64,000 nt of DNA. Origin: Thamnidium elegans. Lineage: Eukaryota; Mucoromycota; Mucoromycetes; Mucorales; Mucoraceae. This document shows positions 39,404 through 52,542 of the stretch, one piece after another. The position numbers and the translations under genes are program-made. A model generated the notes under the pieces. The model ran no database searches, was not told the DNA's origin, and was given only the letters and a program-made list of their open reading frames with translations. How positions within the stretch are numbered: the first letter of the stretch is position 1; each line of letters starts with the position of its first letter. The stretch lies in contig JAIXMG010000013.1 of assembly GCA_025201345.1 (NCBI GenBank), forward strand, positions 62,001 to 126,000, in the 5' to 3' direction.

Positions 39404-40575
39404 CAAGAGATACAAGAGATACAAGAGATACAAGAGATACAAGAGATACAAGAGATACAAGAGATACAAGAGATACAAGAGATACAAGAGATACAAGAGA
39501 TACAAGAGATACAAGAGATACAAGAGATACAAGAGATACAAGAGATACAAGAGATACAAGAGATACAAGAGATACAAGAGATACAAGAGATACAAGAGAT
39601 ACAAGAGATACAAGAGATACAAGAGATACAAGAGATACAAGAGATACAAGAGATACAAGAGATACAAGAGATACAAGAGATACAAGAGATACAAGAGATA
39701 CAAGAGATACAAGAGATACAAGAGATACAAGAGATACAAGAGATACAAGAGATACAAGAGATACAAGAGATACAAGAGATACAAGAGATACAAGAGATAC
39801 AAGAGATACAAGAGATACAAGAGATACAAGAGATACAAGAGATACAAGAGATACAAGAGATACAAGAGATACAAGAGATACAAGAGATACAAGAGATACA
39901 AGAGATACAAGAGATACAAGAGATACAAGAGATACAAGAGATACAAGAGATACAAGAGATACAAGAGATACAAGAGATACAAGAGATACAAGAGATACAA
40001 GAGATACAAGAGATACAAGAGATACAAGAGATACAAGAGATACAAGAGATACAAGAGATACAAGAGATACAAGAGATACAAGAGATACAAGAGATACAAG
40101 AGATACAAGAGATACAAGAGATACAAGAGATACAAGAGATACAAGAGATACAAGAGATACAAGAGATACAAGAGATACAAGAGATACAAGAGATACAAGA
40201 GATACAAGAGATACAAGAGATACAAGAGATACAAGAGATACAAGAGATACAAGAGATACAAGAGATACAAGAGATACAAGAGATACAAGAGATACAAGAG
40301 ATACAAGAGATACAAGAGATACAAGAGATACAAGAGATACAAGAGATACAAGAGATACAAGAGATACAAGAGATACAAGAGATACAAGAGATACAAGAGA
40401 TACAAGAGATACAAGAGATACAAGAGATACAAGAGATACAAGAGATACAAGAGATACAAGAGATACAAGAGATACAAGAGATACAAGAGATACAAGAGAT
40501 ACAAGAGATACAAGAGATACAAGAGATACAAGAGATACAAGAGATACAAGAGATACAATAGATACAATAGATACA
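39404..40575. repeat. Uniform 9-bp satellite array (ACAAGAGAT)n in R2
   Basis: About 127 visible copies of ACAAGAGAT in an unbroken run, closed by four GATACAATA-type units at the right edge. No variant unit is seen inside. Because the unit is 9 bp and contains no stop in any phase on either strand, open frames of about 390-460 codons cross it in several phases (periodic QEI, KRYKRY, ISC and LYL peptides). None has other gene evidence, so they are treated as artefacts. Confidence 0.95.
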
Positions 40576-40705
40576 ATAGATAGAAATCATCCTAGAGCCA
40601 CCATGGTGATCGACAATGAGCACAACCAGAAGAAGCGTTACCGTGTACCCTGCGCATACTTATGACGGCGTACGCACTACCAGACAGCTTAGAAGAGAGC
40701 ATCAG

Positions 40706-43700
40706 TCCATCACAAGGCTTCAAAGAGCGCCCATTTCGGATACAACTATACCCCCGACAATAGCACCTGGGATAAAAAAATAAAAAGTGTAGGTTGAAGT
40801 AAAACTAGTATACACGTACCGTTAGTTCAGAAGTGATAAAGAAGTAAAGAAAGAGTGGGAAAAAGAATCTTTTTTTTCTTTTCTTAAATAAAAATAGAAA
40901 TAAGATCATGTCACGTAGAAAAGTGAAGAAGAGTAATTCATGTACTCATAAAAAAAAGCACGGCCTCTTTTTTTTTGGACAGTTGTGACACACAAAAATT
41001 TGGCGTATTAGAAACTATAATAAATTAAAAAAATGGTGATCCTTTACTACTCGTTTTAACGTATATCTTTGCACTTATTTTGATTAAAAAAACAAACAAG
41101 TGACTAAACTTAAAAAAACTATAGAAGAAAAATGTTTCGCTTGAAGCGAAAAATAGTATGATTGAATTCGCATAGATACGGACTATATGCTTGAAGTAGT
41201 ATGAGTTCGTTTCCTTCTAGTTTTATTAATAAGAAATAACAGTTTAGACAAGGATGGTTCACGTGAAAAAAAGAAAGGAAAAGAAAAGCCTTTGTCAAGT
41301 CATATTAAGAAACTGGCTAAAAGAAGAAACGTAAACGATAAACGAAAGAGAAGATAACCATAGTTATAAACGTTATTAAAAAAAAGGAACTATGGTATTT
41401 TCATATCTAAATAAAATAAAATAAGCAAGTAGACGTTTTCTTTATTTTGCCTTTTATGATAAAGACTAATTTGCTACTAAACTTAGAAAAAAAAAGTTCT
41501 AAAAGAGAGATTGTTTTTTTTTACTTTTTCACACACGCTCTTTCCTCTCTTCAATGGTAAGTAATGACTACAATACTTGTCTCAAGAACCGACTCTAAAT
41601 GTTGTCAAAGTAATAGAAGAATACTTCCAGGTAGTTTCTAAAACTCTTTGACATGCTGAAAAGATAATTTGAACACTTTTGGTTCTGTTCTGTTCGAAAC
41701 TTTATTCAAGACTTTCTTCTGGTCTATTACTTTGCTTTGTCACAAGGCTTTGGTGGTTTACTACTATACTTTGGTACAATATTTTGGTACAATACTTTGG
41801 TGAAATACTTTGTTTGGTCTCTACTACAAATACTGTCAAAATCCCTTTAAAGCCTTTACTCCTGCTGTATGCAAAAATTTATTGAGACTTTGGGTGGGTC
41901 TCTTACACAAAATTTTGGTTGGTTTCTTCCTATACTTTGGTACGCAACTCCGGTAAAAAAAACTCTGGTGCAATACTCTGCTACAAAACTTTATTTGGTC
42001 TCTACTACTTTTGCTTTTGCTATAGGTTCTATCCAATATCGTGTTTGGTCAGAAATAGCCGACCCCGTAAAGAAAAGGCTTACAAGGGCACTTTATGGTT
42101 ACTAGTCGGGATATGATGATACAAATACTTACGGATCTCACTATCAGCTCTGGCATACCAACCTTTTAACTTAATAAAACCAACTTTTTTAAACCTTGAC
42201 TTAATAAAAAACTAATCTTTGTAAATTTTCCTATTAAAACAACTATCCTTTTACAAAATACCAGTGGAGCTTTTTTTTAAGACCAAAATGTAACTGTCAA
42301 TTGCAGAGAGCAACAACAAAAAAAGATGATTAAAAAGAGCCACACGAATATTATATAGTCTGGAATAAATACCGTGAAATGTTTTTTTTATGTGGAATAA
42401 GCACAAAAAAAAACATACACAGTGAGCAATTTTACTTTTGCTTACCATCTTTAATTGCTGGAACGATTAGCTGATATTGATTCTTAACCGTCCAGCTGTC
42501 ATTAGACCGCCTTGTTTTTTACGCTTGCATTATTTTCGGTATAATTGTATATCCAATTTAAACCAATAAGCAAAGGTTAATCCTCTTTCTGAGCCTAAAA
42601 AAGTTCTTACTGAGCATAAAAAGCTTAAGGTGAGTCAACAAGGAAAGGGGTATGTTATAATGTTCTGTTACATCTAGAAGACTTGGTACATTGGAATATA
42701 CAATTATTTTAAGTTCTTTAAACAGAGTACAATAATTTCAAAGGGTTTATTTTATCATGGATAATCCACTTAAAGAAATAAATACGGTAACGGAAAGCAG
42801 AAATAAAGGGTACAAGTGGGTCTATTTTTCGCCCGTATTCGCTCGAATTAAATTCAATGGAGCAATTCTGACCTCTAGTTAAAGCCTAAACCAGTCGTTA
42901 AAAGTAACAAAATACCGAAACGTTTGAAGCTAGAATAATACAAATTGCATACCGTATTCCTGCTAAGTGTCTTCTTTTTTTTTTTTTAATAAGAGACATT
43001 TCGGTCAAGAATGCGAGAGCTGTTCAGTTCAAGACTTTTTATTTTATTTTATTAAGCTTGTTGCATATTTTATTTCGGTGTGGGTCAAGTACAATGAAAC
43101 CGACAACAATAATATATCACAATTAAACTAATGTTGTTCTCTTTTTTTTCTTTTTTTCTTTCTCTCTGCTGACTGGCTTCTTATACCGATTAACTTTCTT
43201 TGCTGTTATACTTCTGCTGCCAAAGTTGGGTGATGGTATACTTGAGATAAGGACTATTCCTTGGTAAGCGCTGTGAAATATTTTTGTTGATGGTGTGTTA
43301 TGATGAATTTTGTCATTTATTGTTTTATTATTGCCAAAGAAGCTCTTACTCTACTTGAACCCTAATATATGCTTTGTTTGAACTCTAATGGATGCTTTGT
43401 TGCTAGTAAATGTCTTTTCTTGTTTGGTAACTGTATTTTCTTGTTTAGTAATGGTTTCGTTTGTTTGATAAATGTCGTCATTTGTTTGGTAACATTCTCT
43501 CTTGTTGGTAAATGTCTTTGTTGTTACTTTACTGTTTGGTTATCTTTGTCCTTCTTCACCTTTAGAATAGGGGGAGTTTTTTTTTTTTGAGAAAAAAACG
43601 GATGGAGAGGGGTTTTTACTGATGCTGGCGTTTAGTATATGTAAATACGGATGGTTTACTTTCCCAAAAATACCGTCTGCTCTTATATGTATATTATAAA

Positions 43701-43984
43701 GATAAGTAATCATAGATATATATTATTTCTGAACGACTTGGCTAGCTACTCTAAACATTTGTTTACGCTGTAGCATCAGTCTCAGTGAAGCATATCGTCT
43801 CAGGCAATTTAGATGACTGCAAGTAAAAAAATCTCATTTGTCTAAAAACTCAAGTGTTAGAATAGGTAACTTGGGTTCTCCCAGTGGGTCTGGTGACTTA
43901 TTTTTTCCTCAACTCAGTCCAGGCTTGGGTTGGGGACCGAATTTAATCGTCTATTCCTTCTTTCCTTTTTTTTAAAAAAAAAAT
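40706..43984. other. Gene desert 2 with degenerate repeats
   Basis: About 3.3 kb with no supported gene. Degenerate repeats occur at 41680-42030 (TACTTTGGTACAATA-like units) and 43390-43545 (TTTGTTTGGTAAATGTC-like units of about 24 bp). Near 43870-43945 there is a patch with less A/T bias but no clear feature. Confidence 0.5.
43390..43545. repeat. Degenerate minisatellite, TTTGTTTGGTAAATGTC-like units
   Basis: About five or six diverged units of 24-26 bp, with TTG(T)TTGGTAA(A/C)TGT as the shared core. Open frames across it are Cys/Leu/Phe-rich and lack family features. Confidence 0.5.
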
Positions 43985-45206
43985 ATGTATGACTTTATGG
44001 AATATTGCTTAAAGCGATTCTATCGCACGTCAGGCTGGAATGAAGAAAACCAATACTCTAATTTATGTTCTTGGTCAAGAGCAATACTTGATTTTCATAC
44101 ACCGAGAGGACTCTCTCTTGTCATTTCGAAATTGCCAACCCCTCAATTCAAACCCTCATATACGTTAAATGCTTTACCAACACTGAACGGCAGCATAGGC
44201 TACTTATATACTTCAAGACCACTTGAAATTGGAACGAGTGCAACGGTTGATTTTCAAGACATGATTGATCGATTTCGAATTGTTGTTAAACAACCTACTA
44301 CAACTACAGATTACCGAGGTTCGTTAAAATATGTAAACATACTTTTTTTTATTGTTGTCCATCTCTAAAAAAAAAAGAAAAATTGTTGTTATAGTAAATC
44401 TAGACTATTTACTTTATGGACGTATGTTCTTTCCTGGTGCTCGTTTGGAAGCCATGTATGTACGTCGTATATCAGAACACCTTCAATGTTTAATTACAGC
44501 TGTCAATAGCCCTCGTGCATATGTATCACCACAGGTAGCGATGCAGTTGCAGTATGATGTAGGCAAATGGTGTTCAGAGTGTTCGTATACCTCGGATGAT
44601 GGATTATTAGGTTTAAGAGCGTTGTATAATTTTGGGCAACCTGTCTCAACAGGACAATGGTCTATAGGTACCGAGCTTTATTATGGTGTACTTGATAAAA
44701 GTGGAGGATGTAAGTAAACCAAAAAAAAAAAAAAAAGAGAACATTATGTAAGGGTACTAAACAGTTTTAAAGTGTCTACTGGCATTCGTTACCGTACATT
44801 ACCTTCTTCTAGTGCGCCGCCTATTAGTTTCACATATACACTGAACCCAATTGTAGGACATATGTCAACAAGCTATGTAGCTAAAGTAACCGAAGAACTT
44901 GTCATGTGCTCTCGATTTGATTTCAGCATTTATTCTTACGAGAGCGATTTAGCAGTTGGATTCGAATACCGAACAAAGAACAAGAAAATAGACACACGAG
45001 TCGAGGATCATGTTGTAACATTGACAGCAGACCGTACAGAGAAATTAGAGGGGTTAATTAAAGCAAGATGGGGTATGGCAAAAGGGCTTGCTTTAATGTG
45101 GGAAGGAAAGTTTAAAAATACATTGTTTAGTTTGGGACTTACAGCAGACTTAAGAAGTACAAGTCCAATTCGTACTATTGGTTTAGAAGTACAATATTTC
45201 TCGTAG
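43985..45206 (+). CDS. mdm10: Mdm10, mitochondrial outer-membrane beta-barrel (ERMES subunit)
   Basis: Beta-barrel subunit of the ER-mitochondria encounter structure that also helps the SAM complex assemble Tom40. Three exons: 43985-44318, 44395-44709, 44773-45206; 360 residues. The N-terminus MYDFMEYCLKRFYRTSGW and the LDFHTPRGLSLVISKLPTPQF segment are characteristic. Barrel-like alternating strands continue throughout, for example QCLITAVNS and WSIGTELYYG. The protein ends with an aromatic beta-signal-like stretch, TIGLEVQYFS. It is convergent with cct1 across 75 bp. Confidence 0.87.
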
Positions 45207-45281
45207 AATAAATAATAATCACAACTTTTTTTTTTTTTATTATATTCGTCTTTTTTTTTTCTTTACAATGTGTATATAAAT

Positions 45282-47210
45282 CTAATGGCCATGACCATCG
45301 TCTTCAGGGTTACCTCTTTGTTCAGGTGCAACCTTAATGAAATCATCAATTCTTAAAATAGCAATGGCAGCTTCAGTAGCACTCTTTAGTGACTTGATCT
45401 TGGACATGGTAGGTTCCAAGATACCAGCCTTGAGGTTATCACGGACAGTACCGTCGATTAATTCAAGACCGTACCACTTGAGAGCACGCTTACGGTCATC
45501 AGCATCAGCATTAAGAGCAGTATTATGATAAGCACGGAGCTTGGCGACTAATTCTGTGGAATCCTTGGCGGCATTGACAGCAAGAGTCTTGGGAATAACA
45601 AGTAAAGCATTAGCGAATTCGGCAATAGCAAGTTGTTCACGAGAACCTAAGCTTGTAGCGAAATTTTCGAGGTATATGCTCAAAGCAGATTCAACAGCAC
45701 CACCACCGGGTACAACACTGTTACTTTCTAAAGTTCTCTTGACAACACTAAGAGAATCGTGAAGAGATCTCTCCATTTCATCCAACATATAATCGTTAGC
45801 ACCACGCAAGATAATAGAAGCAGAGTTTTGAATCTTGGTGCCCTTTACCAAAATACACTCGTCGTCAGAGATACGTTCTTGAACGACCTCGTCAGCTTGA
45901 CCGAGAGAGCTAGCCTCAAATGTTTCCTCGCCTTCCAAATTGGCTAAAGAAGAAACAAGAGTAGCACCGGTAGCCTTGGCAATACGCTTCAAATCTTCCT
46001 TCTTACAACGACGCACAGCCATAGCACCAGCTTCTACGAAGAGCTTGAGACATAAGTCATCAATACCCTTTGTTGTTAAAATAACATTGGCACCGGTATC
46101 TAAAATCTTTTGAATACGCTCGGTTGTGATCTCAATCTCTCTCTTACGAATATCTTCCAACTTATCAGGGTCGTCGACAACAATATTTACACCGAGATGC
46201 ATACGTGCCTTTTGAAGGTTCATGTCGAGACAGGCAATCTTTGCGTTCTTGATTTGCTTCTTCATGGCTTGAGATGCAACGGTACAGTTAAGAGCATAAC
46301 CGCGCACAAATTGTGACTCAAGACCGGATTTACCGTGTGCTTTAAGGATATTGACAGCTTTGACAGGGTACTTGGTTTCACCACGTTGGTTGGTGGACTT
46401 GACAGCTAAAATAGCTTCAACTGCAAGATTAGCAAAGAACTTGGAATCTCTTTTTTTTTTGAAAAATATAATAGTTGTTTAGTTTTTCTCTTCTCGGTTC
46501 CAAATAATAAAATATTTCCTTTTCACAATATATTATATATACTTACGATCCAATAATCTTTGAACTCATGGAAGTTTTAGCAGCATTAACGAGACATTCC
46601 TTACCAAGAGTATCGACTTTGGTAGCCATCTCATTAGCGATGAAACGACAGGCTTCCTTGGAAGCTAATCTGTAACCGGTGATAATGGTGGTAGGATGAA
46701 TCTTGTTCTTTACGAGCTCATTGGCACGCTTCAAAAGTTCAGCGGCAATGATAACTACAGATGTAGTACCATCACCAACTTCACGATCTTGTTGTTGAGC
46801 AAGTTCAACTAAAACTTTACCAGCAGGGTGTTCGACTTCAAGTAAACCAAGAATAGTAGCACCATCATTAGTAATTGTAACGTCCTATTTTTAACAAAAT
46901 AAAAAAAAAAGATGATGAGTATATGTTACCCCCCCTGGGAAATATAAGTTTTTTTATAAAGTAGAACTTACACCAATTTCATCAACTAACATCTTGTCTA
47001 AACCGACAGGTCCTAAAGAACTTTTAACAATATTGGCAATAGAGGCAGCAGCAAGAACTATGAAGAAAAAAGTTTAGTTTTTTTTTAAAAAAAAAGACGC
47101 GTCATGTCAATAAAAGAATAGAAATAATTACCATTGCTTGCGCGTACATCTTGACCAGAAGTACGTTCACCTCCTAAAAAGAGGGAAGAGTTTTGGTCTC
47201 TTTGATACAT
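45282..47210 (-). CDS. cct1: TCP-1/CCT chaperonin alpha subunit (CCT1)
   Basis: Subunit of the cytosolic TRiC/CCT ring that folds actin and tubulin with ATP. Four exons: 47210-47132, 47057-46972, 46884-46547, 46449-45282; 556 residues (yeast Cct1 has 559). Chaperonin motifs [33 protein letters not shown] and [20 protein letters not shown] are present. The alpha assignment rests on the C-terminal block [20 protein letters not shown] and [20 protein letters not shown]. The C-terminal tail is [10 protein letters not shown]. The last intron ends AAAAAAAG just before the DSKFF exon. Confidence 0.95.
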
Positions 47211-47500
47211 TTTTCCCTAATTTATAATAAAAAAAAGATGATGAAAAAAAGAAGGAAGGTAATTTCAACTCCTTTTTTAAACGAGGTAAAAAAAAAAAAA
47301 TTGTCGTTCCCGAATATAGTAATTGAGCGGCAAGTATTGGTGGCTTTTCAATCGAAAGAACTAGCAACTTTTTTTTTTTTGAGTGAGCGTCTATTTAAAA
47401 ACATGTGTTTTTTATTATTTAAAAATAAAATATATACATGTGTGTGTGTGTGTGTGTATGGTATTTATTTACAAAAAAAGAGTTGAAGGGGATATATTCA

Positions 47501-48973
47501 TTAAAAATTTGGGAAATGATCACAGTAAGGTTTATCTGTTTGCATTAAATGATAGGGTAGTATCATTTCTTCATAGTAATCAAAACACCGTGTATCACCG
47601 TCAAATTTGATATCAGGTACAAATGGTGGTGTTACCTCTCGTGCTAGTAACTTATCAAAATCGATAGATTGAAACCATGCATGCGTCTTCACCTGCTCTG
47701 CTTCAAATCTTTCGGTAGGTTGTATCTTTAATAGGTTTTGTATCAAGTCTTTGGCCTCTTGTGTTATTTCGTTTGGCCAAACTATATCACATTCTAAAAT
47801 CTTTTGGTATTTATCTACTGGATTTTTTGCAACAAATGGAGGTCGACTATTAAATATATAAGTACTTTTTTTTTTTTCTTTTTTTTTTGTAAATGAGTTG
47901 GGTGTATATATATATATTTACCCTGTAAGCATTTCAAATATTAAAACACCTAATCCCCACCAATCTACTGCTTTTGTATAACCTTTTGAACGGATAATTT
48001 CAGGAGCTAAATAATCTGGTGTGCCGCACACAGTCCAGGTTTTATGCAGCACAGTTTTAGCGAACCCAAAATCGGTTAATTTGACATGTCCACGTTGATC
48101 AATTAGAATATTCTCAGGTTTAATATCGCGATAGGCAATGTCAATTGAATGCAAGTACTCTAAAGCCAATACGACCTCTGCAGCATAAAACTTTGTCTGT
48201 TCCTCTGTAAACTTTTTTTGTTTGCGGATCATTCTAAATAGTTCACCTCCGGATATATAATCCATCACTAGAAATACGTGACTTTCACTTTGAAAGGTTC
48301 CCCATAACTTGACTACAAATGGGTGAGATACCGAGCTTAGGATCAACCGTTCGTTCTGTGCATGAGCTAGTTGTCGTCTGGTAACCAAGTCCTTCTTGTT
48401 GATGGCTTTGATGGCATAGTATTTTTGGTTGATTTTACTTTTGGCTACGTGAACACGAGCAAATGAACCTGTACCGACTGTTTGTTTAATATCAAAGTCG
48501 TCAAGTGACATGCGTACTTTTGATTTTTGAATCAAGGTTTTTTTTTCCAAGACAGGTGTTGGGGGTAAAACAATAGGTGGTTTATTCAGGTCCAAAGGCT
48601 CAATTATTATATCGTGTGCGATAAATGATGGGTGTAAGCGTGGAGAAGGTATTGGCGTACTCTTTTTTGAATCATAGCATGAAATAGGTGAGATAGGTGA
48701 AGGCGGTGAACATGATGTAAAGAAATTGTCGGGTAATTTATGAGTGTATACTGGTTCTATGTAAATTGGTAAATATTTATTTTTCTATTCCCCCTCCCCC
48801 CCTATCTTAACTTTTTTTTTTTTTTTTTTTTTTTTTTTACCTCTTCTTAAGGATGTTCTAGGTGTCACTTTTGGGGTTGGTAAACCAGTTATGTTTTCAA
48901 AGGGTTCATGGTTTGTATCAAGATAAGGTGGTGTAGGATACGGATCCATTAATTGTATTGTTTTTGTGCTCAT
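47501..48973 (-). CDS. cAMP-dependent protein kinase catalytic subunit (AGC family)
   Basis: Kinase of the cAMP pathway that controls growth, morphology and carbon response. Three exons: 48973-48841, 48756-47922, 47846-47501; 437 residues. The first 120 or so residues are Pro/Ser-rich. The kinase core has GTGSFARVHVAK (P-loop), YYAIKAI (Lys), YRDIKPENILI (catalytic loop, Ile in place of the more usual Leu), DFGFAK, and the activation segment TWTVCGTPDYLAPEII with the phospho-Thr site. The C-terminal AGC tail ends exactly at CDHFPNF, which is a PKA-style FxxF end. Exon 3 begins RPPFVAKNPVDKY. Confidence 0.93.
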
Positions 48974-49368
48974 ATATATTAATAAAAGAAAATAAATAGT
49001 AATAAACCTTCTTTTTATCAATTCGGATCGTTTATAAAAAAAAAAAAAAAGTTTCATTTTCCGTTAAAGTGACCACATTTTCTTAAATAAGGTTTCGCCT
49101 TGTAAAAAATACAAACGAATAGAAGTTTCCTGTCAAAAATGGAAAGTTTCCATGTCTTTTTTTGTTATCACTTTTACACAAGGGAATGATGTTTTTAACC
49201 ACTGATTTTTTATTGATAACGTTTATCTAATTTAGTGCTATAAAAACTCTATTTATTATTTTCCAATATAACAGCAAGCTTGGGTTTCATTAAAAGTAAA
49301 CATTCAATATATTAAAAAAAAAAAGTACATTTGCTAGTATGACACTGTATTCATTTTGACAGGTGTAA

Positions 49369-49399
<31 letters not shown>

Positions 49400-50314
49400 A
49401 TGGTAACTATCATTCAGTTTGGTTTTAAAAAAGACAGTAATCGCTACATTATCTATAAAAATTAATAACGTCATCCATTTGATCAGAGTTTATCGCAACA
49501 CTTTTTATCTGGTGGTTTTCTAAGATCGCAATAAAAAAAAACTGTTTATCTCAGTGATAGAATCAGTAATTCTGCGTACACTGCTAAATTCATGGCCAAT
49601 ATTAGCAAGATCTTGATTTCATTAATTCCGGTACTTATTGCTCCGTAACTATAATACATAAATATCAACCCACTTTCTCTCTCTCTCTCTCTCCCGATAT
49701 TCATACTCCACTCTCTCATATACCCGGACGCCGATTGCTGATAGCTTTAATGACTTATCTTTAATCGGGTTAACCATCTATGGAATTTTATGTCCTCCCT
49801 CCCATTTATCATAAAAATTTACACCAGTAAATGCGCTGTAAAAAAAAAATTGTTCGGTTTTACAAAAGATTGACTTGGTGCATAAGAGAAAAAGTCTTGG
49901 TATTACTTTTACTAGTAGTTACCCTTTTTAGAAATAAGAGGGGTGACAATTCGCTATGAGTAAATGGAAAAGGCTTTTAAGATGATGATGATATATTTTG
50001 CTGATTTAAAAAAGTATGTGAAACAGGGCTGCATAAAATAACTATCAACATGATAGTTCATTTGGAGCATTTGTTAGGTTAACTGAATTGACTTTGCCTT
50101 GAATGTGGCTCGGACGGTAAAAATGACTGTATCTTTTTGAAAATAGTCAAACGCTCTTTTAAATAAAAAAGAAGGGAAAAAGACACCAGTAAAAAGTATT
50201 ACGTGTTTACCCAAAGAGAGTCTCGGTATGACTACAATTGGTTTAAAATGTATAGAGGATAATAAATGATTTGATAGTAAAGCTTGTTTTCTAGTCCAAA
50301 TATGTATATTTGAT

Positions 50315-50357
<43 letters not shown>

Positions 50358-50392
50358 TATATGGCTTTCAGGGACGGAATAGTTCCAATTAG

Positions 50393-50424
<32 letters not shown>

Positions 50425-51205
50425 CGTCTTGTCTTACTATGGTTTGTTTACATACCTTGGAAAAATAATAGATTTATTATATTCTACTTTGTATATACAT
50501 GTATGCTTACGTGTTTGGTTTCAACTGCTGTAATTACTAATTAGCGTCTTGGCAAAAAAAAAAAAACTTGTTCTGGTTGGACCATTAGTTTATAGTTTAC
50601 AGATACAAAAAAAAAAAAGAGGTGTGCCCTTTAAAAAAAGAGTATTCAATGGCGTACAGATAACACTAAAAAGAATATGGGTTAATTCAAGTAACAGATA
50701 CGAAAAAAGAACCAATAGCTGTATTCTCGGACATAGACACATAAACATCCAAGAATCTTGGTATGTACAGTATAATAATATACTAGCATATGATGGCCAA
50801 GTAAAACGCAGAAATATTTTAACCATATTGTATTGATTTACCGTTTGACAATATATAATTAAAACTCCATTTTTGGTTGTAGTATGTATTCCATTTGTAC
50901 AACATATACTATAGTATTCAATGCTTTAAAAAAAAAGTCTTTTTTGGTTGACAAACAAACTTGCTCATTCAAGGGGACCACAAATATTTGAATATTGCAG
51001 ATTCTGCCAAGACTTTATCGTAAAAAATCACTTTTAACTGTCTTTTTTTTTTTTAAATTGCCAAGAAGCGGTCTTTTAAAAATTCTGTAGATCTTTTTTA
51101 TTGTGTATAGCTGCCAAGAATCTTCATATATAAAAAGGAAATAAAAAAAAACGATTAGTTTCAATTCTTTTTCTTTTTTTTGTAATACATAATAATACAT
51201 ATAAA
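48974..51205. other. Intergenic region, AT-rich
   Basis: About 2.2 kb with long T runs (for example 50321-50356 and 50399-50423) and a TC microsatellite at 49676-49693. No gene or RNA was found. The upstream regions of the PKA and ankyrin genes lie here. Confidence 0.55.
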
Positions 51206-52369
51206 ATGCAAGCTGCTAATATTACCAACAAACATACAGCAAATAGTAATAAAAGTGACTTATCAAACGTACTTTTACCTTCTCCACCTTCATCCCCTAT
51301 AGATTCTCAACCAACAACAACAACAACAACAGCAAGAAAACGTGCTTTTTCAATCTCATTTATTCAAAACGAATATATACAACAACAACAACCAAAGAAA
51401 CAAAAATTCGATTTAAATTGTTTAAAAACATACTTGAATCAAAATGGTTCACCTAATACATGCGATACACAATTTAAACGATCACTTTTAAGTTGGGCTT
51501 GTATTGGAAAATCAATAGAAGCCATTCAAAATTTATTAAGTTTGGCTCATTTAGATATCAATTTGAAATCGGGACCTAATAAAACTACTGCCTTACACGA
51601 AGCTTGTTTAAATGGATTTACTGAAGCTGTAGAATTATTAACTCAACATGCCGATATTGATATCAATGCTACAGATATATACGGTCAAACTCCACTTTAT
51701 TGTGCAACCTTGGGTAACAAGATTGATTGCTTAAAGATTTTATTATCAACTAAAGCTCGTATTGATGTATTCTCAAAGGGTAAACTTCCTATTCATATTG
51801 CCATACAAAATGGTTTTCATCATTGTGTTTCATTATTATTATCAAAATCAAGAATATATCAAAATAATCCAACCGAATTAGATTTACTTTGGGCTCAAAA
51901 TTCAATTGACAATCGTTCTTCCATTGAATCTGCTATTATTGCCGGTTATAGTTGTACCTTACAATTATTACTGGACCATGATTCAATCACTGCAAAGCAT
52001 CAAATCACAAAAGGTTTAATCCAATTAGCCGTTGAATGGAACCGCATTGAATGTTTACAATTGTTGATCAAACGCGGTTGTATTATTGACGAATCAAGTT
52101 TATTAACTGCTGTACAACAACGAAAAATTGATATGGTACGTGAATTATCTGCAGCAGGGGCTAATCCTTGCTTGCCTAATGGTCAAAATCCCTCGTTTTT
52201 ATATGCCGCAAATCATGGATTCTTAGACATGGTGCCTTTAGTATTATCATTATCTACTTCAAAAGACTGTATACAGCAAGCCTTATTATTATCATCCTGT
52301 TTAGGCATTCGTGATAAATTAGCTACTGTCGTTATAAATACTTTAAAATCCAAAGCAATTACATCATAG
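51206..52369 (+). CDS. Ankyrin-repeat protein, function unknown
   Basis: A single-exon gene of 387 residues. The N-terminal 70 residues are Ser/Thr/Gln-rich with a basic patch (ARKRAFS, PKKQKFD) that could be a nuclear localisation signal. Ankyrin repeats run from about residue 90, for example RSLLSWACIGKSIEAIQNLL, TALHEACLNGFTEAVELL, TPLYCATLGNKIDCLKILL and LPIHIAIQNGFHHCVSLLL, with further weaker ones to about 380. No enzymatic domain is visible. The role is not predicted. Confidence 0.85.
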   Translation: MQAANITNKHTANSNKSDLSNVLLPSPPSSPIDSQPTTTTTTARKRAFSISFIQNEYIQQQQPKKQKFDLNCLKTYLNQNGSPNTCDTQFKRSLLSWACIGKSIEAIQNLLSLAHLDINLKSGPNKTTALHEACLNGFTEAVELLTQHADIDINATDIYGQTPLYCATLGNKIDCLKILLSTKARIDVFSKGKLPIHIAIQNGFHHCVSLLLSKSRIYQNNPTELDLLWAQNSIDNRSSIESAIIAGYSCTLQLLLDHDSITAKHQITKGLIQLAVEWNRIECLQLLIKRGCIIDESSLLTAVQQRKIDMVRELSAAGANPCLPNGQNPSFLYAANHGFLDMVPLVLSLSTSKDCIQQALLLSSCLGIRDKLATVVINTLKSKAITS

Positions 52370-52542
52370 TAATATCATTTAATCATATAGAACTACCACC
52401 ACTACCAATTTGTATACCTCCTACCGCTCCTTCAAAAAAACAATCCCCCCTTCCTTTATATATATATATATATGTAATGTATCTTTTTTTTTTTTTTCCT
52501 TTTTAATAAAACCACTGCTACAATATCTTTATTATTGCATTT

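Larger units (their letters stand above)
38350..40705 (+). repeat. Dispersed repeat copy R2 (inverted relative of R1)
   Basis: It matches R1 in opposite orientation. In R2 order it has a unique left flank (38350-38930), GAGACCAAAGAATACCAGC followed by about 36 T (38967-39003), GACCAGCAC minisatellite units, a segment at 39180-39400, the 9-bp array (39404-40575), then a CCATGGTGATCGAC-rich right part to about 40705. The left edge is where similarity to R1 ends; R2 appears to continue slightly past R1 there. The extra block found in R1 (130-480) is absent. It encodes nothing intact, so it looks non-autonomous. Confidence 0.8.

Noticed and set aside
39404..40575. CRISPR array
   Set aside because: The repeat has no spacers, and the genome is fungal.
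39241..40623. Open frames of about 390-460 codons on both strands (periodic ISC, LYL, QEI, KRYKRY peptides)
   Set aside because: They are produced by a stop-free 9-bp repeat whose unit length is a multiple of three. No start context, domain or unique sequence supports a gene.
45337..46316. Several plus-strand frames inside cct1
   Set aside because: Antisense shadows of a conserved chaperonin coding sequence.
50549..50836. 95-codon plus-strand frame in the 49-51 kb gap
   Set aside because: Lys/Asn-rich reading of AT-rich DNA with poly-A codons, no family features and no splice support.
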